NCBI GenBank assembly: GCA_001769005.1
Contig: MENE01000042.1
Coordinates: 9,344-16,741 of the forward strand
Length of the DNA stretch: 7,398 nucleotides
Source of the DNA: Bacteroidetes bacterium GWA2_31_9b
GTDB lineage: Bacteria > Bacteroidota > Bacteroidia > Bacteroidales > UBA12077
Direction: 5' to 3'
Both the position numbers and the translations under genes were made by a program. Positions 1 to 6,140 of this stretch are shown one piece after another; position 1 is the stretch's first letter; every line of letters starts with the position of its first letter. A model generated the notes under the pieces. It was not told where the DNA came from, did not search any database, and was given only the letters and a program-made list of their open reading frames with translations.

Positions 1-20
1 GCTTTTTCATATGAATAAAA

Positions 21-65
21 TTAAAAACTTTGCATTTTTTGGACTCTCTAAAATATGCAAAGTTT
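21..65 (-). terminator. Probable intrinsic terminator of the DUF218 gene
   Basis: An 11-bp perfect inverted repeat (arms 25-35 and 55-65, aaactttgcat / atgcaaagttt) can extend inward by four more A-T pairs after one mismatch, leaving a 9-base loop at 41-49. Read on the minus strand it starts 37 bases after the stop of the gene ending at 103 and is followed by a run of five T and then an AT-rich stretch. That order of stem and T-run fits termination of the minus-strand gene, not of plus-strand transcription. The stem is AT-rich, so it may be weak. Confidence 0.5.
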
Positions 66-102
66 AATTACAAAAAAACGAATTTATAAAAGGTGATTAA
101 TC

Positions 103-750
103 TTAGTATTTTATATTTTTCCCTATTGTACCTCTCAATCGCTTAAAAAAACTTTCACGCTCTTCAATAGAAACAAAATCTTTAACAAAAGCTTCTTCAG
201 CCATAATCTGTATATCAGGGATATTAACTGAATCTAAAAATTCAAAAGAAAAAGGAATAAAGTCAATGTCGACTTTCATTCGTTTTGATGATCTTTTCAT
301 AAAACGTGACTGCACAGGATCGGTTGCTAATGCTATTTTCTTAAATCCCAATTTTTCAGCAATTTTGAATGAATAATAAACATTCTCAACACTATGTTCA
401 GCATTTGTTTCTACGAATATTCGATCCTCAGGAATACCAAATCCTATTGCATACAACGACATGATTTTAGCTTCAATATATGGCGTATAAACAGCAGATC
501 CTGAGTAAATTATATTTTTTGTAATTCCTTTTGAGTATAGGTAATATGACCAATAAATCCTCCCAATTAATATTTTACTCATATTAGGATCATTAAATGG
601 AACACCCGGAACAATAATCACATCATAAATAAAATTCTCAGTTTCTTTGGTTTTATTTACTTTTGGATCATTTGAATATAAGTTTCCCGAAGTTGTTAAT
701 ACTATTGATATAATTATGAATAGTAAAAATTTATTTTTGTGGGTTTTCAT
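103..750 (-). CDS. Secreted DUF218 (SanA/YdcF-like) family protein
   Basis: 215 residues. It has an N-terminal signal peptide or anchor (basic MKTHKNK, hydrophobic core about residues 8-19, possible cleavage near LYS at 24-26) and then one DUF218 domain. Family features seen: strand YDVIIVPG (42-49), R64, YSG (82-84), E93, the GIPEDRIFVE stretch (105-114) and the S-V-E-N motif (120-123). The late family motif, usually T-x3-H-x2-R, reads TDPVQSR here (143-149), one residue shorter and without the His. Family members such as E. coli SanA and YdcF sit at the envelope; SanA affects barrier function, but no reaction is firmly assigned. I chose ATG 750 because the frame extending to 825 adds 25 residues, K/N-rich, ahead of a normal signal peptide. 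The gene is divergent from the next one and I see no clear promoter consensus upstream. Domain assignment is fairly sure; function is unknown. Confidence 0.75.
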   Translation of the reverse strand: MKTHKNKFLLFIIISIVLTTSGNLYSNDPKVNKTKETENFIYDVIIVPGVPFNDPNMSKILIGRIYWSYYLYSKGITKNIIYSGSAVYTPYIEAKIMSLYAIGFGIPEDRIFVETNAEHSVENVYYSFKIAEKLGFKKIALATDPVQSRFMKRSSKRMKVDIDFIPFSFEFLDSVNIPDIQIMAEEAFVKDFVSIEERESFFKRLRGTIGKNIKY

Positions 751-792
751 ATTTTTCTTATTTTTATATATAACAAAAAAAATAGTCTTATT

Positions 793-820
793 GTTTAGAA
801 TATTTAAAAATATTTTAAAC
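793..820. repeat. Imperfect AT-rich palindrome in divergent spacer
   Basis: Arms 793-805 (gtttagaatattt) and 808-820 (aaatattttaaac) pair over 13 positions, with a single G-T wobble and a 2-base centre. It lies between two divergent genes, 42 bases upstream of the start at 750 and 82 upstream of the start at 903. No T-run typical of a terminator follows it on either strand and it is not downstream of a gene, so an operator is more plausible than a terminator. In DNA this AT-rich a chance palindrome is possible. Confidence 0.35.
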
Positions 821-902
821 AACAAGAATTATTGAAACACAAATAATCTTGATAGTGATTTTTTATTTATTTTCGTAATTCAAAACAATAAAACAGATAC
901 TT

Positions 903-1244
903 ATGAAACCTATTAAATCTTTATTACCATTATCTATTTGGTTAATGCGTATAGGTCTGCTCATGTTTGCTTATACTCAGTATTTTGAAACGATTAAGGA
1001 TTTCAATTATGAGAGTTTGACCTTTTATATAGCTTTATTATTCTGTATTTTCAGCGTTCTTATTTTTATTACAGGATTTGTAGAGAAACCAACAATAACT
1101 GTAATTTCGGGTTTAGTGCTTGCAATAATATCAGTTTATAACTTGGTAAAGTTATTTGAAGGAGGAGTTTCTCAAACTATGTCGATATTTATATTAATTT
1201 CAGGTGTTGCATTTTATTTTCTTGCAAATCCTGCATCTAAGTAA
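903..1244 (+). CDS. Small four-helix membrane protein, unknown function
   Basis: 113 residues, nearly all membrane-embedded. Four hydrophobic helices are visible at about residues 5-26, 40-59, 64-84 and 91-108, joined by short loops; the second loop carries EKPT (61-64), and the C-terminus is short and polar (NPASK). No signal peptidase site, metal-binding cluster or catalytic motif is visible. The size and four-helix plan recall small DoxX-like or DUF inner-membrane proteins, but I cannot place it in a family. The ATG at 903 is the first in frame; a TATTTTCG (868-875), one base off the Bacteroidota -7 consensus, is a weak promoter candidate, and no Shine-Dalgarno is seen. It stands alone: its left neighbour is divergent and a strong inverted repeat follows it before the next gene. 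The coding call is fairly safe, the function is not known. Confidence 0.65.
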   Translation: MKPIKSLLPLSIWLMRIGLLMFAYTQYFETIKDFNYESLTFYIALLFCIFSVLIFITGFVEKPTITVISGLVLAIISVYNLVKLFEGGVSQTMSIFILISGVAFYFLANPASK

Positions 1245-1272
1245 ATTTCTTACCTTTTTTTATAATAAGATG

Positions 1273-1302
1273 ATATTGTAAAACATATTTGTTTTACAAT
1301 AT
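1273..1302. repeat. Perfect 13-bp inverted repeat, terminator or operator
   Basis: Arms 1273-1285 (atattgtaaaaca) and 1290-1302 (tgttttacaatat) are exact reverse complements around a 4-base loop (tatt). It begins 28 bases after the stop of the membrane-protein gene and ends 35 bases before the start of the next gene. A run of four T (1302-1305) follows, so it may be an AT-rich terminator for the upstream gene. It also overlaps CATATTTG (1284-1291), one base from the Bacteroidota -7 consensus TAnnTTTG, so an operator over the promoter of the downstream operon is the alternative. Confidence 0.55.
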
Positions 1303-1337
1303 TTTCATTTATTTTTAACCTACTAAAAATTAAGGTA

Positions 1338-2267
1338 ATGAAAAATGTGCTCTGTATTTATTATTCTCAATCAGGTCAGTTAACAGAAATAGTTAAGAAT
1401 TTTGCTAAACCTTTTGAAAATTCAACTGATTATTCAGTTACTTATGCAAATATTGAACCTTTGCATGACTTTGGTTTTCCATGGAAAGGGTATGACTTTT
1501 TTGATGCATTTCCAGAATCAGTAAATAAAATCCCTTGTGAAATTAAGCCTTTGAATATTCAAAATGAAGATTATGACTTAATTATTTTTGCTTATTCTGT
1601 ATGGTATATGTCACCAACAATACCATCAAATTCATTTTTACTATCGGAACAGGCTAAACGAATTTTCAAAAATAAACCTGTAATTACTTTACTAGGTGTT
1701 AGAAACATGTGGGTAGTAGCTCAGGAATATGTAAAAGAAAGAATTCTTGAATTAGGAGGTATTCTTGTTGGTAATATTGTATTACGCGATAAAGCTGAAA
1801 ATTTAACCGGAATTGTTACAATTTCGTATTTTGTATTTACTGGCAAGAAAGATCGTTTTTTAGGATTTTTCCCAAAGCCAGGTATTTCTGAACAAGATAT
1901 TACCGGGGTAAAATTATTTGGTGAGATTGTTAAAACGAATTTTAATAACAATAGTTTAGAGAAATTACAGGACGAATTAGTTAAAGCCAAAGCGGTTAAA
2001 GTAAAGCCATACCTTTGTACTGTTGAAAGAATGGCATTTAAACGTGTTTTTAAAAAATGGGCAAACTTTATGTTAAAAAAAGGTGGGGCTGGTGATCCTG
2101 CTCGTAGAACAAGGGTTAAAATGTTTATATTTTATTTCCCAGTTGCTATTTTGTTAATTGCCCCAATAGAATACATTTTTTTTATTATTTTTGCCCCGTT
2201 CAGAATAAACACTATTAAAAAAGAAATAAAATATTATTCAGGAATTAAATTGAATTCAAATATTTAG
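1338..2267 (+). CDS. darA: Flavodoxin-like DarA-type enzyme (dialkylresorcinol aromatase family)
   Basis: 309 residues. The N-terminal ~200 residues form a flavodoxin-like fold: strand KNVLCIYYS then the FMN phosphate loop SQSGQ (10-14), strand YDLIIFAYSVWYMSP (79-93) with aromatic residues in the place of the flavin-stacking loop, and strand KPVITLLG (113-120). The last ~100 residues hold a basic segment (RRTRVK, 256-261) and a hydrophobic stretch at about 262-288 that could bind a membrane. The opening and the pairing with a KAS III gene 13 bases downstream match DarA, which in dialkylresorcinol synthesis is taken to aromatise the cyclohexanedione made by DarB. ATG 1338 directly precedes the first strand of the fold. 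No ACP or polyene genes flank the pair. Alternative: another flavodoxin-type oxidoreductase tied to lipid metabolism. The fold is confident, the DarA call moderate. Confidence 0.6.
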   Translation: MKNVLCIYYSQSGQLTEIVKNFAKPFENSTDYSVTYANIEPLHDFGFPWKGYDFFDAFPESVNKIPCEIKPLNIQNEDYDLIIFAYSVWYMSPTIPSNSFLLSEQAKRIFKNKPVITLLGVRNMWVVAQEYVKERILELGGILVGNIVLRDKAENLTGIVTISYFVFTGKKDRFLGFFPKPGISEQDITGVKLFGEIVKTNFNNNSLEKLQDELVKAKAVKVKPYLCTVERMAFKRVFKKWANFMLKKGGAGDPARRTRVKMFIFYFPVAILLIAPIEYIFFIIFAPFRINTIKKEIKYYSGIKLNSNI

Positions 2268-2280
2268 AAGAAAATTAAAT

Positions 2281-3423
2281 ATGCCAAATCAAGTATACAT
2301 AACAAACATTGCTAAATTTATGCCAAATGAGCCTGTTTCAAACGATGAAATGGAGTCAATATTAGGTTTGGTAAATGGTAAGCCATCAAGGTCAAAGAAT
2401 ATTGTTTTACGACAAAATGGTATTAAAAACAGATATTATGTTATTGATAAAAATGGAGAAGTAAAGTTCTCAAACGCCGATATAACTTCAAAAGCAATAA
2501 AAAATCTTGAAAACAAATCTTTTTCTGTAAATGATATTGAAGTATTATCATGCGGAACGTCATTACCCGATCAGTTATTACCTTCACACGCTTCAATGGT
2601 TCACGGTAAGCTTGGAAATGTTCCATTAGAAGTTATATCACCATCTGGAGTATGTTGTGCAGGAATGCATGCTATAAAATACGCTTATCTTTCTGTTTTA
2701 GCTAATCAATCTAAAAATGCTGTTGCTACTGGTTCTGAAGTTATTTCTACATTATTGAGAGCTGATAAATTCAATAAAGAAATGAATTGCACAAATCAGC
2801 TTGAGCAAAACCCAATTTTAGCATTTGAGAAAGATTTTCTTCGTTGGATGCTTTCTGATGGTGCAGGAGCAATGCTTTTAGAAAATAAACCAAATAATGA
2901 TGGTATTTCACTTCGAATTGAATGGATTGAAACTATATCTTATGCAAACGAATTAGAAGCATGTATGTATGCAGGTTCTGATAAAGATGAAAAAGGAAAT
3001 TTAGTTGGATGGCGTGAATTTGACCCTGAATTATGGCTTGAAAAATCTATATTCTCTGTAAAGCAAGATGTAAAACTATTAGATAAATATGTTGTTAATA
3101 GATGTATTACTCCGCTTGCCAATATTTTAAAGAAAAAGAATATTGATCCATCTAAAGATGTGGATTATTTCTTACCACACTTATCATCTATGTTCTTTAA
3201 ACAAAAGTTATACGATGAATTAAAAGTTCAGGGAATTGAAGTTTCTGATGAAAAATGGTTTACAAATTTAACTCGAGTTGGTAACGTTGGTTCTGCATCT
3301 ATTTATATAATTTTAGATGAACTTTTTCATTCAGGAAACCTTAAAAAAGATGAAAAAATATTAATTATGGTACCTGAAAGTGGCCGTTTTTCTTATGCTT
3401 ATGCATATCTAACAGTAGTTTAA
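2281..3423 (+). CDS. darB: Beta-ketoacyl-ACP synthase III, DarB-like
   Basis: 380 residues, a thiolase-fold condensing enzyme. The three catalytic positions can be read: Cys126 in GVCCAGMHA (Cys125 precedes it), His300 in FLPHLSS and Asn335 in VGNVGSAS. DGAGAMLLE (193-201) is the usual conserved turn in the middle. FabH is normally about 320 residues; the extra length fits the divergent DarB-type branch rather than housekeeping FabH. DarB joins two acyl thioesters by Claisen condensation and Michael addition to give a 2,5-dialkylcyclohexane-1,3-dione, which DarA then aromatises. The gene starts 13 bases after the darA-like stop, with aagaaaa 5 bases ahead of ATG as a weak ribosome site, and ends at an intrinsic terminator, so the two genes almost surely share one transcript. 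Family is sure; the specific product is inferred from the pairing. A ketosynthase for another lipid or pigment is the alternative. Confidence 0.7.
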   Translation: MPNQVYITNIAKFMPNEPVSNDEMESILGLVNGKPSRSKNIVLRQNGIKNRYYVIDKNGEVKFSNADITSKAIKNLENKSFSVNDIEVLSCGTSLPDQLLPSHASMVHGKLGNVPLEVISPSGVCCAGMHAIKYAYLSVLANQSKNAVATGSEVISTLLRADKFNKEMNCTNQLEQNPILAFEKDFLRWMLSDGAGAMLLENKPNNDGISLRIEWIETISYANELEACMYAGSDKDEKGNLVGWREFDPELWLEKSIFSVKQDVKLLDKYVVNRCITPLANILKKKNIDPSKDVDYFLPHLSSMFFKQKLYDELKVQGIEVSDEKWFTNLTRVGNVGSASIYIILDELFHSGNLKKDEKILIMVPESGRFSYAYAYLTVV

Positions 3424-3443
3424 AATATTAAAAATTTATATAT

Positions 3444-3473
3444 AGCTCAGCAGGTTTTCTGCTGGGCTTTTTT
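3444..3473 (+). terminator. Intrinsic terminator of the darA/darB-like operon
   Basis: Arms agctcagcag (3444-3453) and ctgctgggct (3459-3468) form a 10-bp stem with one G-T wobble and a 5-base loop (gtttt), followed by six T (3468-3473). It starts 20 bases after the stop codon at 3421-3423. This is one of the few GC-rich patches in the spacer. Confidence 0.9.
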
Positions 3474-3515
3474 ATTTAAAACATTATTATTTTAAATATT
3501 CTTAATATCTAAAAG

Positions 3516-3545
3516 TTGGCAAATTAAAGCTTTTTATTATATTTG
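3516..3545 (+). promoter_or_regulatory. Bacteroidota-type promoter for the adenylate kinase gene
   Basis: TTG at 3516-3518, a 19-base spacer and TATATTTG at 3538-3545 match the Bacteroidota primary sigma consensus (TTTG or TTG near -33, TAnnTTTG near -7), including the spacing. Transcription would start near 3552, leaving a leader of about 30 bases before ATG 3583. It lies between the terminator of the previous operon and the kinase gene, so the kinase is probably transcribed alone. Confidence 0.7.
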
Positions 3546-3582
3546 AATAAATGATAAACACGAATTAATAAACTAAAAGTAA

Positions 3583-4752
3583 ATGTTCAATATTGCACTA
3601 TTTGGCCCTCCGGGCGCAGGAAAAGGAACCCAATCCAAGTTACTTGTTGAAAAATTTAATCTGGCATATATTTCTACCGGAGATATTTTGCGAGAAGAAA
3701 TTGCTCAAGGTTCAGAACTTGGTATGAAAGCTAAAAGCGTTATTGAACAAGGAGGTTTAGTTTCTGATGAAATTATTGTTCAAATAATTGAGAAAAAGAT
3801 TAAAACAAATACAGAAGTCAATGGTTTTCTTTTTGATGGATTTCCTAGAACAGTTGTACAAGCCTATATATTGGAAGGTTTGTTGTTAAATTTGAATACT
3901 TCACTTAATTGTATGATAAGCCTTGAAGTTCCTCAGGATGTTTTAATGACTAGAATGCTTGAAAGATCGAAAAAAGAAAACCGTGCTGATGATACTCTTG
4001 AGGTGATTCAGAACAGATTAAAAGAATATCAGAATAAAACAATACCTGTTGCGCAATTTTATAAGGACAAAGGTATTTACTATGGTGTTGATGGAGTTGG
4101 AACTTTAGATGAAATATTTGAGCGAATAACAAATGTAGTTGAAAATACACTAACCAAAACCTGGTTAAATGTTGTTTTATTTGGCCCTCCTGGAGCAGGT
4201 AAAGGAACTCAAGGAAAATTGCTAGCCGAAAAATACAATTTGGTTTACATTTCTACTGGTTCGCTTTTACGTCGTGAAATTGAAAAAGGTACTGAAATGG
4301 GTTTAAGTGCCAAAGAATATATGGAAAAAGGAGACATAGTTCCCGATGAATTTGCAATTAAACTTATAGAAAAACAAATTCTGATGCATCCAAATGCAAA
4401 GGGTTTTTTCTTTAAAGGATTTCCTAGAACCATTGTTCAGGCATATATTTTAGATGGTTTATTACGAAAATTAAACTCATCAGTTTCATGTGTTTTTCAT
4501 CTTGATATTTCAACACTTGAATCAATTAAAAGATTAAATGCCAGAAGCAAAACACCAGGCAAACGAAATTATGATATAGATGCTGACGTAATAGTGAGAA
4601 GATTGGAAATTTATCAATACAAAACTTTACCCGTTTTAAATTATTACGAAAAACAAAAAAATATTTATCAGGTTGATGGTACAGGATCCGAAGAAGATGT
4701 ATATAAGCGCCTAACCGAAAAACTTGAATTGGCATTCAAGCACACAAGATAA
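3583..4752 (+). CDS. adk: Tandem double-domain adenylate kinase
   Basis: 389 residues, about twice the ~190 of a short-LID adenylate kinase (ATP + AMP = 2 ADP; cytoplasm). Two kinase domains are joined head to tail with almost no linker (about 1-194 and 195-389). Domain 1 is complete: P-loop GPPGAGKGT (8-16), STGD with R37 (31-37), GFLFDGFPRT (81-90), and R128, R134-A-D-D (134-137) and R145 in the lid/phosphate region. Domain 2 keeps the P-loop (201-209), R230 and FPR (280-282), but STGD becomes STGS (S227), the DGFPRT aspartate becomes Lys278, and RADD becomes R-N-Y-D-I-D (328-333). By hand count about 65 of the first 115 aligned residues are identical, so this is an internal duplication, not fusion of unrelated kinases. 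Domain 2 is probably a weak or inactive partner that binds nucleotide or stabilises domain 1. It has its own promoter and terminator. Confidence 0.9.
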   Translation: MFNIALFGPPGAGKGTQSKLLVEKFNLAYISTGDILREEIAQGSELGMKAKSVIEQGGLVSDEIIVQIIEKKIKTNTEVNGFLFDGFPRTVVQAYILEGLLLNLNTSLNCMISLEVPQDVLMTRMLERSKKENRADDTLEVIQNRLKEYQNKTIPVAQFYKDKGIYYGVDGVGTLDEIFERITNVVENTLTKTWLNVVLFGPPGAGKGTQGKLLAEKYNLVYISTGSLLRREIEKGTEMGLSAKEYMEKGDIVPDEFAIKLIEKQILMHPNAKGFFFKGFPRTIVQAYILDGLLRKLNSSVSCVFHLDISTLESIKRLNARSKTPGKRNYDIDADVIVRRLEIYQYKTLPVLNYYEKQKNIYQVDGTGSEEDVYKRLTEKLELAFKHTR

Positions 4753-4755
4753 CAG

Positions 4756-4778
4756 AGGCTCCATTTGGAGCCTTTTTT
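4756..4778 (+). terminator. Intrinsic terminator of the adenylate kinase gene
   Basis: A 7-bp perfect stem aggctcc (4756-4762) / ggagcct (4767-4773) with loop attt is followed by a run of six T (4773-4778). It begins 3 bases after the stop codon at 4750-4752. On the minus strand the stem is not followed by a T-run, so it should not serve the convergent gene ending at 4910. The rest of the spacer (4779-4909) is AT-rich and I see no gene or clear signal in it. Confidence 0.88.
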
Positions 4779-4909
4779 ATTGGAATTAACTTTATTAATA
4801 AAATTCATATACAAATAATACTCACTTTTCTTAAAATTTGATAGCTTAATAAATAAGTTATAAAATAAATATTCACGAAATAGCTTCAATACTTTTTCCG
4901 GAAAAAATT

Positions 4910-6133
4910 TTATTGCAATATAAATTCTACCTTTCTTGAAATAGTATCATTTTGAGAATCAAATTCACCCATTCCAATTGATTTTATTCTAAATTCATTA
5001 ATTCCGCTTTTTATGAGGTATTCCTTTACTTTATCTGCTCTGTTTTGAGATAATTCTAAATTATATTTTTCGTCACCTTTTTTATCAGCAAAACCATGTA
5101 TAATTAGCTTGTAATCTGAATTAAACATTATGTTGGTTACGTGATTCAAAATACGATATGAGTCATTTTTTAAGTCATACGAGTTATAATCAAAATATAT
5201 TGATGTACTTATTTTTATCTCATTTTGATTAGAAAAAATGGGTACTGTATCATTTTCAAAATGTTTAAAATAGTTATTTAGTTCTTTTTTTGAAGGATTT
5301 GTCTTTTTTCCACAACTGCTAAAAGAATTACCTTTTAATAAAACCCACGAATCAAATTTTCTATCACCAACATCAGCAATCACTATTTTAAAATGATACA
5401 TTTCAAATGGAACTATTTTTAAACCAGTTTCAATTAATTTGGTAAACCCATCAAATTGAAACAATTGGTTATTTTCGTAATAAAATAAATACTCTTCTTT
5501 ACTTTTATTTGTATTTGCAAAATTAATGTAAGAGTTATTTATAAAATACTGCGCGTTTTTATCACTGTTAATTTGATCAATAGTAATAGGAACATCTGAA
5601 TTTGGCAGCTTTGCAATATTGATTTTCTTTCCAGTATTTTTATTGCTGACAATAAATGCAAAAGCATCACTAACTCCTCTATTTACATACTCTGGATATT
5701 CTTCTGATGCAAATACAAATGAAAAAGACACGCTATCTGTTAATGACATAAAATCAAATTCTAATAGCGTTGCGTCAAAAGATTTGTTATTTATTAGTTG
5801 AGTAATATCGGTATCTCCCGGAAAATAATTTTCAGTTGAAGAATTTGATTTATTGGGACCCTCAGCATCTGTAACGCTACCAGTACTTATTATAATTCCA
5901 TTTCGGGGCAATACCTTGAACGTTCCTGCATATTTAAATATTCCTATAGTATTTTTTTCACCATATATAAAGCTATTTTTAATATATATTCCATGATTTT
6001 TTTCATTTATAAAATGATATTCAACAAAATCTATAGAAAGAATACTCGTATCAATTCTAAAATATTGTGAATACAAAATTTTTGGAAATAGGAATAATAG
6101 AAACAGTAAAAATTTGACAAAAACATTTGTCAT
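4910..6133 (-). CDS. Secreted choice-of-anchor L protein with OmpA-like C-terminal domain
   Basis: 407 residues from ATG 6133. A signal peptide (hydrophobic core about 6-17, cleavage probably near LYS-Q, residues 20-23; no lipobox Cys) leads into a choice-of-anchor L domain at about 50-270. Its marks are GIIISTG, GPN, LEFDF, FVFASEEYPEY, DAFAF, NIAKLPN and the closing YHFKIVIADVGD...DSWVLL. A linker with the only Cys (274) joins it to an OmpA-like domain (about 305-407) with YFDYNSYDL, Asp350 in GFADKKGD, NLELSQNRADKV with Arg365, and GMGE. Asp350 and Arg365 match the two residues OmpA uses to bind diaminopimelate in peptidoglycan, so the protein likely sits in the periplasm or outer membrane attached to the wall. 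The frame can begin at TTG 6148, overlapping the upstream gene, but ATG 6133 gives a cleaner signal peptide and lies 7 bases after that gene's stop. The two genes are presumably co-transcribed. Confidence 0.85.
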   Translation of the reverse strand: MTNVFVKFLLFLLFLFPKILYSQYFRIDTSILSIDFVEYHFINEKNHGIYIKNSFIYGEKNTIGIFKYAGTFKVLPRNGIIISTGSVTDAEGPNKSNSSTENYFPGDTDITQLINNKSFDATLLEFDFMSLTDSVSFSFVFASEEYPEYVNRGVSDAFAFIVSNKNTGKKINIAKLPNSDVPITIDQINSDKNAQYFINNSYINFANTNKSKEEYLFYYENNQLFQFDGFTKLIETGLKIVPFEMYHFKIVIADVGDRKFDSWVLLKGNSFSSCGKKTNPSKKELNNYFKHFENDTVPIFSNQNEIKISTSIYFDYNSYDLKNDSYRILNHVTNIMFNSDYKLIIHGFADKKGDEKYNLELSQNRADKVKEYLIKSGINEFRIKSIGMGEFDSQNDTISRKVEFILQ

Positions 6134-6140
6134 AATTTGC

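Noticed and set aside
751..825. 25-residue N-terminal extension of the DUF218 gene to an ATG at 825
   Set aside because: It places a K/N-rich stretch ahead of a normal signal peptide that begins at the ATG at 750; the extension is AT-rich spacer and contains the palindrome at 793-820.
1721..1990. 89-codon open frame on the minus strand inside the darA-like gene
   Set aside because: It is antisense to a clearly coding flavodoxin-like gene and its translation shows no recognisable domain; similar antisense frames at 2441-2626, 2940-3122, 3950-4150, 4245-4433 and 4526-4735 are rejected for the same reason.
3583..4752. Sequencing or assembly duplication as the source of the double kinase
   Set aside because: The halves differ throughout in protein and synonymous codons, so they are not a copied artefact.
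4668..4889. 73-codon minus-strand frame across the end of the kinase gene and the following spacer
   Set aside because: It runs through the kinase terminator and the C-terminal kinase codons, and the product is low-complexity without family features.
4893..4906. 14-base perfect palindrome tttttccggaaaaa just after the stop of the OmpA-like gene
   Set aside because: It has no loop and no clear T-run on the minus strand, so it is not a convincing terminator; no other role could be supported.
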